Shown here piece by piece: positions 50,701 through 63,422 of a DNA stretch of 64,000 nucleotides. The translations under genes and the position numbers were made by a program. The DNA comes from Metopolophium dirhodum (lineage: Eukaryota > Arthropoda > Insecta > Hemiptera > Aphididae). The notes below the pieces were generated by a model. The model was given only the letters and a program-made list of their open reading frames with translations. It did not search any database and was not told the DNA's origin. The DNA lies in NCBI RefSeq assembly GCF_019925205.1, contig NC_083561.1:6943217-7007216 (forward strand), in the 5' to 3' direction. Every line of letters starts with the position of its first letter. The first letter of the stretch is position 1.

Positions 50701-53700
50701 GATGTATCCCATACAACAGTATGAGGTTTAGAAGCTTCTCCACTGAAACATAATCATTCAAAAATAGTTCAAAATAATACACTATAATGATTTAACAATA
50801 ATTAACAAATATATAAGTATTATTTATTATAAGATACTTTATTTACTTTAGTAAATATAACTCACATTCTATTTCTTCTCTTCACATATTTAGTATCAGT
50901 ACCAACTAAAGATTGAATACTTTCTACATTCATTTCAGTCGAATCTATAATTATAAAATTTGTTGATTAATTTAGTATTACATTTAAAAAAAAAAATGTT
51001 GTAGTAAACAGTATAATCCGAGTATGCGTGTGTAGTATTATAAACAATAATATAAATTTACTTTTAATTTTACTTGAGGTAGAATGCCCCCTTTTAGCAT
51101 GTCTTGTGCTATGAGATCTAGGGGTTTTCAGGAAGTTCTTTTTTGAAATTGTAGTGGTAGAAACAATTTGCGAATGAACAATGCTCAAAACAAGCATCAT
51201 TATAAATGGACTCAGTACTTCACCAAGTGTTACAGTCTGGAAAAAAAATATTTTGTCTTTATAAATACATAAAATAATGTTCTCCGATTTATAAATACAA
51301 TTATAATTATAATTATAATTTTATAATTTAATATTAATAATTTATACATATTTCATACACAAAAATTTTCAAGTTAGGATAATACATATTATTATGTAAT
51401 TTATAAAACAATAACCATAATAGAAAACATAAAAGATAATTAATAATAATTGCTTGATTTTTTTAGCTACAAGAGTTCTAGCAAGGATTCTTAGTTTTAA
51501 ATGGTTTTCAAAAACTCAGAAACCTATTCAGATGTAAAATATTTTGATGAAACACTAATCTGGATTTATCTAAAAGCAAAATGAAAAATAAATGGACAAG
51601 TGGGTGTTGCTCTGCTGTACATTATTCAGCTTGTCGTTATTTTTCTCGTTACAACTGAGTCACTGTAATGGATTGTATTAAATTTGAATTCAATGATATA
51701 TCATTGTATAAGAAAAACGATTCTGAGCGAAGACAGCCTATGATATTACTAAGTATATTTCATGAAATTATTGCAAATTAAGTAATTTATATTTAAACTA
51801 TTTACGTTTTAAACTTTTAATCCTTAGCTATAAAAGTTGAACATTTTATTCATATTTAATTACTAAATAGGGCACGAGGTGGCCGAGCGGTCTAACGCGA
51901 CGGATTCGGCACAGCCGGTCCGAGTTCGATCCTCGACCACTGGGCGGCATTTTTCTCCGTGCAAGTCACGGTGTCCGGAGAACAAGTGCCGCCATCCCCC
52001 CACCCCGGGGCACGGCAGAAACCTACGGGTGCCCCATTAGAAATTCTGCCAAACACAACACACACGTGTACCAACCTACCCAATATAAGAAAAAAACCTA
52101 CAGTTCCCTCCCCACACCCAAAGGCCTATGTTGCCGCGGGTTACCCAAAAAAAAAAAAAAATAACTACTAAATATTTAATTATAAATAATTTGTAAATTA
52201 TCAATTTCATCAAAATTTGAACTTTAAATGATTATCAAAAAAAAACGTGACTATGTATTTTTAATATTTTTATTTACTATTGTAACAATATATCAGGAGC
52301 TTTGTATTAATATTTATGGAAAAAAAACTAAAAAGATGGAAAAAACCAATATAAACAATCAGTGAAAATTTCATATTGTATCTACTGTCATTTGTTCTAG
52401 ACCAACCAGAAACCAAGAAACATCGAAGCAGTTTTACTGCCCCAAAGGGAAATGACAGAAACAAACAATAAAAATAAAATAAGAAATTTTAAAATTTGAA
52501 TAATTTAAAAAAAACACACATCATTATAAAATCAAATCAATACATTTGTCGCTCAGCTCAAAATCTAAAATGTACTAAAATACTTTTGGGAAGTACCTAT
52601 TTAAAATATCGAATATTTCATGTTTCTGACTTTTTCATTACGATTCTTAAAATTGTAACAGTAAGTGTAAGACCTTTAGCAACAAAACGATACTCAAGAT
52701 TTCACTCAAAATTCACACAACCCTTTGGTTTCCACCATTTCGTCATATTCACTTCCAAGAAATCCTATGCGCAGCGCCGCAACCTAAAGCGACAATAGTG
52801 TAAAGATTTATACGTAAATATCTAAAATCTAAATACATAAAACGCAAATAACAATAATATGAAAGTGTATATTAGATATATTTATTTCAAGTTATTAATT
52901 TTTTATTAGCGGACTTGGTAAAAACCACTAGTATCAACAATAATTATTCAACATTTTCTTAATATATTTTAGATAATATATATTATATATACATTAAAAA
53001 AACAAAATACTTACATATTCAATTATAACGAACAATTACACTTTTAATTTAATTTTAAACCAGCATTTTAGAACAGATAAAATTGTGGACAAAATTAATG
53101 ATTAAGTATTGGAGATATTAATAGTTATATAAATATAAAATCGATGACCAATTAAAAATGTATAGGTATAAATAACGTATTCTAATGATAAATGACGTTG
53201 ATAATAATTATAAGTAATTGATTTAAACTATAATTATTAAAATACGATAAAAATGTTATAATTTTTGTTACTATACGGTAAGTATACGTACATATTATTT
53301 ACTATTTATATTATACTTTAGTTGTTATTGAATTTACAGGCAGAGGGGACTAGAGGAGCCAGGTTTCTGATATTAGAACAATAGAGCATTTTGATGAAGA
53401 AAAAATGTGTTTAATGGAAAGAGATCTAGCAAGCAAGGAGACTACAAAATAATTGTAATATATTAGATAAATCCATAATAACAATTTAAACATTAAAACT
53501 GAATATTATATTACTAGCTGTCACCCGTGTGCTCCGCCCCCGTGGATAGTTGTTTGCAAATTGTGTGGCTGTTTCGTGGCTTCACAAATCCTATCTATCT
53601 ATCTTGCAACATTTTTTTTTATATATGAAGAGCAATGTAACTGTATGCAAAGTAGTGTAAAACTGTTAATAACTTATTTTAACTTTTCCGTAAAAAATTT

Positions 53701-56700
53701 CTGATTGTTCAACTCCTTTTGGGTATAATATGATGGGGAAGCAATATCTTTTTAAGTGTAAATGATATTATATTTTAATGTATAGCCATCTCGACCAGCG
53801 TTATCCCGTGAGATTCGCAGCAGTATATTATCAGATAGGCAATCTACCTACGGTAGATCGCGGACCCCGTGCTGTTTGTTGTGGAAGACATAAGCTCCAA
53901 AATGAGATGGGAAAAAAAAAGTTGTATAGTACGAAAGCACCAAAATTGTATCATACGAAAACGCAAAAATCCTAGATGCCACGCTTAATAGATATTAGGT
54001 ATATTTAGAACTATATATTATATTTTAACAATTTATTATAAGATCGAAAAAATCAACAGATTTATTAAAATTATATTTATTTGTATGTATATTATGTATG
54101 ACATTTTTAAATAACTATTTATATGAAATATTAATTTTGGCGCAAATGATATGCCATTTTTGTACCATTGGTGCTTATATCATATTATAGCCGTTTGTAC
54201 GTAAGTGTATAATTTAACTCTAAAGTATCAAAGTTAAACCAAGTTTTTTGTTTTTACTTAATTCAACATACAGCGGACATGTTATTAATTTCATCTTCAA
54301 CTATATTGTTCCTAGATAAGCGCATCTTCTTGGCACCATTTGTGGAGCGGCCAAGGTTTGATTTCCTCTTTTTATTTTAATAAAATTCTTCAAAATTAAC
54401 AACTAAAACTATAACAATCATAACCAATAAACAAAAATATATTATTAATATGTTTATTTTTCTCCTGGACAGACGGCTATTGTATTTTTGACTTCCAGAT
54501 TTCCTAGTGGATTTTCCTAAAATGTCATAAGAACCTTGTCCTGACAATTATGAACACAAAAAAAAAAAAATAAGCCGTTTCGGTCAAGCCGTAACACAAA
54601 ATATGGACTTGCTTTTATAGTATAGATAATTATTGATATGAATGGACGAAATATAGCAATTTAGCACTGAAATTAACTAGGATGGAGAGGTAGCAGGGAA
54701 GTTGAGTATTGCTAAGCGAGAAGTGAGGATACGATTATGGGTTACAGAGATCTCGCACAGTTTATGAAGTAAGAGAGACATTGATTAAAGATAGAGTTAA
54801 ATTAGCTTAAAGTGTGTTGCTGTCAGAGTTGCTTTAGGGTATTAAACTGTTAACCCATGTGTGACAAACATTTTTATTTTAAGGTTCACTTTTAGAGTGG
54901 TTATTGTTGACATAGTAATAGTAAACAAATTAAAAACATAAAAATAAAATCCCGTTGGGTTCTATAATCAATAGAAAAGTTTTCTCTTGTGTAAATATTT
55001 AAAAAAAAAATCAATTTTATGATAAAAATATTTACATATTAGTTATTGTGCTATGTACAGATGACAACTATCTTGTTTTTTTTTTTTACCGTAAAAATAT
55101 AAAACAGATTATTTTTATACACAGGTATTACAATTTTAAAATTATTAGATACGTAAATGTAAAAATTATGATATCGCAATTTATTATAATCCATAGAATA
55201 TATTTTATGAAGTTTAACCTAACCATGACGTCATAATAATACAGAATAATGACACTTAATTAATGCGTAGGTACAAACTTTGTGCGTAGGTACTTATCAC
55301 ATATTAGTTAAAACGTATCAGAGCCTTTTGGGTAAACGACAAACGATATGATAATATTATCATCAATATAATATATTCTGTTTTATAGTTTATTATTTAT
55401 TAATCTTAAACTATTGTGACCTTTATAACTAACGCATAAAAGTCTCGGAAATAAACTATTATATAAACGATCTTGTACAATAAATTCGTTTTAATGTATG
55501 TTATTATATTAAAGCTGTACACGTCACAACAGCTGCAGTACCCTCACGCTACACTATAGAAACCTTGTATTTTACGTTGAATTAAAATAGTATAATTTAT
55601 TATGAATACAGCTACAGACAATAAATTGCTTTCGAGTGACTGACCGGAATAATAACGGACCGTCCAACGGTCGACATTGTGTTGGTTCGCCTTCGCTATA
55701 CCTACTCATAACATTATGGTATCGATGGCATCATCTGAATATCGTATCGGTGTAATATTATTCAGGACGCCCAAATATATTATTTTATACAATATACATG
55801 CATCACAAATCACAATGGATAGAGACTGGACGGCCGCCGTCCGGGTGTCCTGGTCCATGCTCAGATTAGAAATTTAGAACGCAAGAGTGGAACCCGACGG
55901 TCGACGGACACGACGAGTTTTACTGTCGGACAACTTACACAACGAGACAAATATAAATATTGTAGACTATTCGTAGTAGGCCAATAATATTAACGACAAT
56001 TTATAATATACCTTTAATGCGGTTAACGCTCTGTTCTACGACGTGATGTTTTATAAATAATTTATAATAATATTGTTATTTGTTACGTACCGGCGGTGTG
56101 TCCTCTTCGGTGGAAACAAACGTGATGTAACTGAACAACAAAATGTTTGCCAGTTCCAAGACGTAAAGGCATAAAAGCGACAGAAACAATCGCCATGACG
56201 TCTGGTGTATGTACCATCGATAATAGCATGGTAAAAATAATAGCCGGACGATCGCCAGACGGGCTACAGTAAAAAATCCGTGTTTCGGTTTCGTCTTGGT
56301 AAACGCCGATCCTGTAGACAAAATGCAATCGTTTCGATACAAACTACAGTTATAAAAAAATATTATTTCTATTCTAAAACAGTAATTAACATTAAAATTA
56401 AACGGATACGTTCGCGGATACGTCCACCGGTTAATCGGGTATGCGAGTTTCAGTCGTATTGATTTTTCCGAAAAGGTCAATGGGTAAAAAAATCAATAGA
56501 CCTTAACCTCAGACTACACAGAACCCCGTTGTGTATTATGGAGCAAGGCCAGGGTCGTATAGAGAATCTCTCTGATGGAAGCTATATTTGTCTCTTATAA
56601 TACCACAACTATTATAATATACGTATTATGGTACATTATTTTGTACTGTGCGTCTGCACCTACTACCATTAATATTTATTTAGGTATTATATTCTAAAAT

Positions 56701-57043
56701 CAATGCTACTACCAACCTCTAACTAAGTCTACATCAATAAGATCAGTCTTCAATTTAGCATTTTTCTTTGGAACATGCGTAAATCCACTCAGAATTCGTT
56801 GCTCAATCGTTTTTTCCCACTGTTGTTTATCATAAGTTCCAATTTTTTTTTGATACCTAATGTAAAAAATGTTATTAGTATATATTATAATTGTGCGTGC
56901 CTCATAATGTTTAATGTCTCACTAAATTACACACGTATTCGGTATTATATATTCACTATTTTATATTTAACTACTAAATAATATATAATATAATAAACAT
57001 TATCTACTCACCACGTGACTATTTTTTGTACATTACATCCCAT
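44718..57043 (-). CDS. phtf: PHTF family multi-pass membrane protein
   Basis: Seventeen coding exons join in consistent phase to 876 aa: 57043-57012, 56856-56717, 56311-56091, 51236-51062, 50944-50866, 50742-50575, 50500-50154, 50089-49995, 49914-49609, 49503-49458, 49229-49107, 49048-48865, 48783-48555, 48451-48356, 48287-48144, 47833-47738 and 44867-44718. A TAG lies two codons upstream of the ATG. PHTF hallmarks: WYQKKIG (11-17), DLIDVDLVRGSAF (49-61), VHSQIVST (151-158), KKADLSVLDIS, AERTYKQR (665-672), LPHFRL (693-698), RGPQRSVDVIV, KPNKKDDL and a C-terminal LLGFKLKLHKIK. Hydrophobic segments lie near 72-92, 98-123, 142-151, 579-595, 624-638, 650-665 and in the last ~160 residues. The middle (about 270-530) is Ser/Asp/Glu-rich and likely disordered. 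Vertebrate PHTF1 is an ER membrane protein; the name 'homeodomain transcription factor' is historical. Molecular function is unknown. Confidence 0.95.
44868..47737 (-). other. phtf last intron (2.9 kb)
   Basis: Separates LAADLLK from ELESPFK, with AAG|GTATTT and CTTAG|GAA borders. It houses the complete hAT-type element at 45298-46525. Confidence 0.85.
45298..46525. mobile_element. Non-autonomous hAT-type element (1228 bp)
   Basis: The ends are CAGGCCCATATTT... and ...AAATACGGCCCTG, an imperfect inverted repeat of about 13 bases. Subterminal sequence is rich in GGGGC (GGGCCATTGCCCCTCC on the left, TTGCCCCGGGGCAC on the right). It is flanked by perfect 8-base copies of AGTATACA (45290-45297 and 46526-46533). 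No transposase is present; the 67-codon open stretch at 46219-46422 is short and unlike one. It is inserted in the last intron of phtf. Confidence 0.88.
51594..52600 (+). repeat. Dispersed repeat family, copy 2
   Basis: Starts GGACAAGTGGGTGTTGCTCT and shares TCATTGTATAAGAAAAACGA, TATTGTAACAATATATCAGG and the 'ACAGAAACAAACAATAAAA' part with copy 1 at 40155. A SINE (51870-52165) interrupts it, so this copy is older than the SINE insertion. Ends are approximate. Confidence 0.65.
51870..52165 (+). mobile_element. tRNA-derived SINE, copy 2
   Basis: The head GGCACGAGGTGGCCGAGCGG carries an A-box-like TGGCCGAGCGG, and the B-box-like GAGTTCGATCC follows 27 bases later, as in a Ser/Leu-type tRNA. The body, CAAGTCACGGTGTCCGGAGA and ACCTACGGGTGCCCC, matches the copy at 17585-17863. 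It ends with an A tail and is flanked by TACTAAATA (51861-51869 and 52166-52174), a 9-base target duplication. The intact duplication and boxes suggest a fairly young copy. It is not a functional tRNA because the acceptor stem does not close. Confidence 0.87.
53514..54626 (-). mobile_element. Non-autonomous Helitron, copy C (1.1 kb)
   Basis: Read on the minus strand, it starts TCTATACTATAAAAGCAAGT at 54626 and ends GGTGACAGCTAG at 53514, inserted between A and T. TC...CTAG ends with A^T insertion and no duplication define a Helitron. GC-rich sequence before the end (GGGGGCGGAGCACACGGGTG) may form the terminal hairpin. Interior segments match 21554-22285. No Rep or helicase frame is present; the 65-codon stretch at 53778-53975 is on the opposite strand and is not protein-like. 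Confidence 0.78.
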
Positions 57044-58329
57044 TTCCTAAACTGATACACTAGCTTAATTTGATCTAAAACAAAATATAATATATTTTTA
57101 GGTTTACAATAAGTATTAGGTATCTCTTAATTATAAAACAAACTGAATAGTGTTGTTTCATATTCCTACCCCATTCCCACAGCCATTAATAGCATCCATA
57201 TGTAATATAGAAAAAATCATTCTAGAAAATACTTAACAGCTTGATAAAATTAATACCTGTTATAACTTGTAACTAAATTAGTTATATTATTCAATCGTTT
57301 GTTGGTTTACAACAATAAATTGTTTAAGAAGTATTATATTATTTTGTGAAAATTTTGTAATGTGGGTTTTACAAAGTGCGATTACATTACCACTGATAAG
57401 TGAATTCATAATTATTGCTGTCTGCAGATTGACATATAATAATTTTAAATAGGGTTTTAATATTAAAGATTATCTTTTACTATATACTATAAAAATGAAA
57501 TACATTTTAATAGATACTTAAAACGTTTTTTATTTCCCGAATGAAATGCTTTAGTCTTAACTCTTAAGTGGGTACCATATTTTTATTGATTTAATAATGA
57601 ATATAAAATAATTCGTTTTGTATACCTACTTATAAGTTATGAGTTATTGTTAGTCTGAAGTTGTAATAACATAACAATAATATTATCATTTATACGCATT
57701 AGTACATTACACAACGTAAAATCATATTAAAATTACTAAAGCAATGCCTACCGTTTCTTTATGCGTCTGAATGTTTTGTAATTAACACCAGTTGGCAGTT
57801 ACTATAATAGGATATTAATTATATATATTTTTAAGACTGTTATTTCTAACATTGTAAAATTAACCAACACAAAAACCATGCAAAACCAAGAAATTAAGTA
57901 TGAACTGTGTCACGATGGTTGGCATGATCAGACACGACAAATGCAATTCCAACTTCGTAAAAATTAAACTGTTGATGTTTACAATTTTTGACATAATCAC
58001 AGATTTAATATGATTATACATTAATACATAATTTATTATATTACATATTATTGACCCGTAAGCAATTGTTATCAACCGCTGTGTATAAATTGTGTAAAGA
58101 TTGACAAAAATAGATACCTAACAAATAATATATTCAACATCTCAGCATGATTCAATCAACTAGTATATGATATTAAATATTATTACAAAAATTAAAATAA
58201 AAAATTAATAATTAGAACGTAAAACAATAAGAAAAATATTTTAAGTTTAACTGTTGAGTATTATTAAGGATATAATAATATGAAAACCAAAGATAAAATA
58301 TCAACAATTAATTGTATAACAACTATTCA
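57044..58329. other. Upstream of phtf, no gene seen
   Basis: AT-rich. The 5' untranslated region and promoter of phtf must lie in or beyond this stretch, but no defined signal can be named. Unlike DNAJC12, the phtf start is not in a GC-rich island. Confidence 0.4.
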
Positions 58330-58565
58330 TATAGATTATGGATGCCAGGATCCACATTGTAACATAAAGTGAAACACGGAGGCAGATAAAGCAGCTAGAA
58401 ATAAAATTATTTATCCCAACAGTAATATTCTTCACTTGTAGGCAAACGAAGAAAATTTAGTATTGCATGGATCTGTGGAACACAGAATGGCACACAACCA
58501 CAACAAATAAATTAATAAAAGTCGAACACTCTGTTGAACTTTGACCGAAATACTTAGATCTAATT
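58330..58565 (+). pseudogene. LINE RNase H domain relic
   Basis: Frame-broken remains of the C-terminal RNase H region of a non-LTR retrotransposon (Jockey/R1 style). WMPG appears in one frame, and NTEADKAARNKI (the N-E-A-D-x-A-A motif) in another. Then comes WNTEWHTTTTNKLIKVEHS, which matches the typical W-x-x-E-W...NKL-x-x-I tail before a TGA at about 58552. Several frame shifts and a stop inactivate it. No reverse transcriptase is adjacent. Confidence 0.55.
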
Positions 58566-58839
58566 ATCTAAATAAAAAAAAATATAATTCTCAATCGGCT
58601 AATAATTGACACATTATGGCAAAAACAAATCCACTCTTATGCCCTAAATTTAACAAAGCTTGAAATTAATCTAACTTTCCGGATTTATACGAAGCAATGG
58701 GTCCATTTTCAATTTTCAAAGCCCCTCAACATATAATTTCATATCTTAAAGGGATTCCACCCAGTGATTTTCTGTCTTTGTCAAACACACCCACGACATA
58801 GGATTTTAGACGTGTTCTTTGCCAAACATTTACGTGGAA

Positions 58840-59040
58840 CATTGTTTTAAAATGTCAATCCATAGCTATAAAAAGTGAACATTTTATACATTTTTTATAC
58901 ATTTTGTCAAAATTAGAACTATAAATGCTTATAAAAAAAAAAATGGGCAATATTCAATATTTTTTAAATACTGTAGTAACAATATACCTATCAGGAGTCT
59001 TGTATTACATTTTTACGATTTTTTACCCAACAAATAACAT
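58840..59040 (+). repeat. Dispersed repeat family, fragment
   Basis: TAGCTATAAAAAGTGAACATTTTAT, then GTAACAATATACCTATCAGGAG and the 'CTTGTATTACATTTTTACG' stretch match the middle of copies 1 and 2 (40440-40640, 51830-52310). Only this middle part is present. Confidence 0.5.
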
Positions 59041-62000
59041 TTTATATTATAATATATTGTACAGGTTAAATTGTTCGACATAACGTTTAATATTTAAACA
59101 CAATAAACAGTTTTAAATAATACCAGCATAAATTATTAATTTAGAAAGGTAAGTATAGTATAAAATATAGGTACACACAATATAATACATGATGATTAAA
59201 AAGCCTAATAAAAATAAAATATAAATGCTTGAAGTACAATAGCATTAGCTAGAAAATTCCAAATAGATTATCACATAAATCAAAATATTGTAAAGATGCA
59301 TAAATTCAACTTATAAATCATATCAATAAATTGAAGTATGATAAAAACGGTAAATTCAAAGAAGTATAATATGCAGGATCGTTATAAAATTTACCTACAC
59401 AAACAACTATCTATAAATAATGTAATATGTGAAACATAATGAGAACTGTTTGAGATGTTCTTTATCTAAATGCCAGCAATGTCAGCAAATATAGAATTCC
59501 CATGAAATATGAATTACTGTCACAAATACTTAGAACATTGTCAACTATATCAAAATGAAAATAATTTGGCCACAATGAAAAGTTACTATTCTCTACTACT
59601 CACTATTATTATAAGTTTATAAATATAAAATTATAACAAATTGTATATAATTAAAAAGATGAATTGTCATATTATAGTATTATTCTCATTAGTCATCCAA
59701 ATAGTCAAGAATATAATATTATTGTCGTTGGACGTCTAGATTAAATTACAATAGAAAATGGAAAACGATGTTTGAATTTCTTAATCTAGAAACATCTAAA
59801 ACATTTTTAATTAGTATATTATATAACATTGAACTAAATTATACATTATCGTTTTAAATTCAGTGAATAATATCATATAATATTATGTTTCCTAATATAT
59901 TATTATTATTTTTTATTATTAGTAATTTATATTTTCATATTTTAACAAAAATACCTACATGGCTACATTTTAAAGAAATAAGAATAAATATTAAAGTATT
60001 TTTGAACCAGTAATAATATACCGATCCCAATTGTAAAAATGATATCTAGTACCTAGAGCTGGTTTTTAATCTATTAAACCCATAAATATATAATATATCC
60101 ATTATATCTATGATTAAACCTAACAGAGCATAAATAGATTTAGACTTACTTTTTTTTAACTGATTACATTGCAGGGCGTAAATACACTGCAATTACAATA
60201 CATATTACTTGTATAATACTATAATGTAGAGGTACAAATTTGTTTTAAGTTTTAACCATTTCATTTTTCCCATATACATAATATACGAAAAAACTATTGC
60301 TTGACAATAAAAATCGCGTAGGTTCTTCATAATCATTTATCCTGGTCTTCAAAATCTGGTATTCACCCCAAACTATATAGTTAATAAATTCTCCAAAAAC
60401 CTTAATGACCATACAGACGTACAGTCCAACGTAAAGAGTCCAAGTATGAGTGTCCACAAAAAAATCTTGCTTATCAAAATTTCTAATTTTTCAATCTAAA
60501 ACTCCGTCCTATTACTATTATTTATCATTATGCTACAAACCAAACTCTGCACTCCGATTTTCACATGCGTCATGCATACATAGAAGAAACAGCTGGTCAC
60601 TTATACCTCGATACGACTCTTCTCCCAAAATTATTCCAATCATCTAATTATAAAACTAGCTGCGGGTTGGCTGGTTGCTGGTAACTATGTGTACCTGCCC
60701 AAAAACCTACCCCACCGCAGTGGCCCTTGAGACATCGCGCCATGATCACAACAACATAATATAGGCATATACATATGATTTATACATCTCTCCGTTGAAA
60801 GTGTTGTTAATTGAGTGACTTATCTTTCATGTAATTAGTTCTCGTAACATACGCTTATCGTACTATTTATGTTGTATGATTATGTATAATTTATAAATAC
60901 TTAATGGTTAATAAAAAAGCCCTCCAATTTTATTTGAGTAAAATTAAACAATAATCGTGAAAGATATTTTCAAGATTAGATTAATTTATAAATACTTCAA
61001 TGCGAACATTTTTTGATAAGATTTATAAGACTGCATTATTGTAGACTGTTTATTGTAATTTAATATTATTCAATATGGGTAATCGACAATCGTTTAAGAA
61101 AATTTAAATCCTCCGCACTGATTATTTTATGCAACATTCATAAAATTACATAGGAACAACAAATTTTCTTGATTAAGAATTTAGGATCCATAGCCAAGAA
61201 AATTATCATAGACTTATTATAATTATTTTATGTAAGCACCACCATTATAAATTCCTTTAAATTACTCACACCGGCTGTTAAAACTATTTCCCACATTATG
61301 TAATGATTATAATAATGATTGAACATATTGAGACATTAATAACTCAGAACAGGATGAAGAATTATATAATACATTCAAAATAATATATTATACATTGACT
61401 CACCAATCACTGCCGACAAAAAAACAATAACTATACCTTATTTTATACAGTTATGTGTAAATAATGTTTTCAACTTTCAAACTACCTACCTACATAATAA
61501 AACTAAAATATAGAAATATTTCGACGGAAAGTGACTTTTGACATTACACTAAAGTATGTTATTCCAATAAGCAGTAGAATGTAATGATGTAAATTTCTAT
61601 TTTTATTATGGGATGAGAAAATTTCAAAACAGTCTTAATTTAGATTATGGCAAAGATTAAGCTAGTAGTGGTCTTTTTTTAACTCAATGAAGTGTCTTAA
61701 CAGTTAACACTATAGTCACTACCTGAAACACAACTAATACATACAATAACAGTAATACAAACAGTACCTACTTAGTTTTATTTTTACTAAATTAAACCGG
61801 TAAACAGCCTAAACATATTCCATTTGCCAAAAAATGCAATGTATAAAAAAGTTAACTGCAGGACACAGGTGTTATTAATAAAATTCTTTCAATTGTTTTA
61901 AATCAAGTTTTGCACAATACATTACAGTAGCACTTTCGCCTTTCTGGGCTTTCTTTTCATACTTTATGTTTAGCTTGTTTTTCTTTTTTCATCAAAATAA

Positions 62001-62387
62001 TATAGCTATAATAGTAATACTATGTATAATTATAAAACACAAATCATTTAATTCTATTAATATAATGTTCACAAAATAAGTAACAACTGCCCTTCAGCTG
62101 ACCTGAATTATTATAAAATATTGAAACATATTGTAATGATCATTACATTATTAATTATTATAATTTATAGTACCTACAACCTACTTCAACTGCTATTACA
62201 TAATATTATAAAATATAATAGGTATTAAAAACAATTTTACATTATGATGAATAAAAATAGTTATTTTCTTTCATATAAATGTAAATGTGCCTTAATATTG
62301 CTGTATTACTCTGTAATATACTAATATGTATTTATTACGGGTATCAATAAATATAAATATCTAATATTTTAATATTGTATTGAATGG
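59041..62387. other. AT-rich stretch with little content
   Basis: No gene supported. A minus-strand open stretch at 60245-60457 (70 codons, hydrophobic near WTLYVGLYVCMVIKVFG) has no splice context I can trust. At 60656-60740 the plus-strand ACTAGCTGCGGGTTGG resembles an inverted CTAG Helitron end. Confidence 0.35.
60656..60740 (-). mobile_element. Possible Helitron 3' end
   Basis: On the minus strand the sequence ends CCCGCAGCTAG followed by T, with GC-rich repeats of GGTTGGCTGGTTGC before it. It resembles the termini of the other Helitrons here, but no 5' partner was found. Confidence 0.3.
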
Positions 62388-62824
62388 AAGAGGAAGCGAT
62401 ACCCGCATGTATTTTCTCCGTCTTACAAGTGCGTAACATAGCAAACTCTACGCTCAGCAGAACACGTGTAGCTCCGTTAGTTTAAATATTAGAGTGAATT
62501 GACCTCTTATAAAATCTAAAGGTAAGATTATAATATCTAGGCAACCTCGTGGATTTTTTATTATATTTTAATTTGAAAGCGAGTTATGAGTATTTTAAAA
62601 TTGTAAATTGTTTGTACATCTTAAAGTACTCATAACTCACTTGAAAATCAAAATATTATAAAAAGCCCGTGAGGTTGCCTAGATAATAATCTTACCTTTA
62701 GATTGTATAAAATTCATTCTAATTTTTAAATTAACAGAGCTACACGTGTTCTGCTGAGCGTAAAATTTGCTATGTTACGCACTTGTAAGACGGAGACAAA
62801 CAAATGCAGGTATCACGTCCTCTT
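62388..62824. mobile_element. Palindromic foldback MITE (~437 bp)
   Basis: The two halves are inverted copies along almost their full length. Left: AAGAGGAAGCGATACC, CTCCGTCTTACAAGTGCGTA, CTCAGCAGAACACGTGTAGC and TCTAGGCAACCTCG. Right: the inverse of each in reverse order, ending GGTATCACGTCCTCTT. The arms are about 200 bases around a spacer near 62600-62615. No target duplication could be fixed. A truncated relative lies at 27890-28105. Confidence 0.82.
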
Positions 62825-63414
62825 AACCATTTTGTCATTTCTTGACACTGGTTTCAGTGAATTACATTTAGTTAGGTATAATTCATCAAAATTAAACCAG
62901 AAAATATGTTTGTTTAGATATCAATCAACAAATAGGTACCTTTTAAAAAGTCCGACTTACAGATAAACACAGTTAAATTAAATATACATATATTGGTAAG
63001 GTTTGATTGTTATAAAATACAATGTAAGTATGTAACAATGTATGATGTACCAAAAGGCACACAGCCTATCTATTATTGTGGAATAGAGTAAATGTGCACC
63101 TAATACAATAAAAAAATATAAATTTGAGGAAAAATAATTAGAACATAAATACATAATACATTATTTCAAAAACTATGCTAATAAGACTATTGTGTTACTA
63201 AACTCCATCTGAAGTGCTAATAACTAATAAGAGTTATAAATAGAAGTGTATGATACTCAAAAGTTTTCACTTAATATAATAATTTATACAAGAAAAACGT
63301 AATGAATACATATTATAAAATTACTGTAAATGATAATACCAACCTCTATACCTAAAAGTAAATGTCACCAACAATTAAAATAATAAGGTAGTGTAAATAC
63401 CTAGTATAGGTACT
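62825..63414. other. AT-rich stretch, no gene seen
   Basis: No supported feature. Confidence 0.4.
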
Positions 63415-63422
63415 TAACTAAT

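Larger units (their letters stand above)
51237..56090 (-). other. phtf intron 3 (4.9 kb)
   Basis: Largest phtf intron, lying between the exons ending in EEDTPP and starting with TVTLGEV. It contains a dispersed repeat copy with a nested SINE (51594-52600) and a 1.1 kb Helitron (53514-54626). From about 54,627 to 56,090 I see only AT-rich sequence. Confidence 0.85.

Noticed and set aside
51871..51943. Possible tRNA-Ser/Leu gene
   Set aside because: The A and B boxes are tRNA-like but the acceptor stem does not pair. The same head and body recur at 17.6-17.9 kb with an A tail, so it is a SINE.
53778..53975. Plus-strand open stretch of 65 codons
   Set aside because: It lies inside the Helitron at 53514-54626 on the opposite strand, with no Rep or helicase motif.
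56083..56480. Longer unspliced reading of the phtf third exon, starting at 56480
   Set aside because: The part upstream of 56311 is intron: a CAG acceptor precedes GSAF, and the upstream exon at 56856-56717 supplies the conserved residues.
60245..60457. Minus-strand hydrophobic open stretch of 70 codons
   Set aside because: No trusted splice sites, start context or family match. The adjoining frames are broken.
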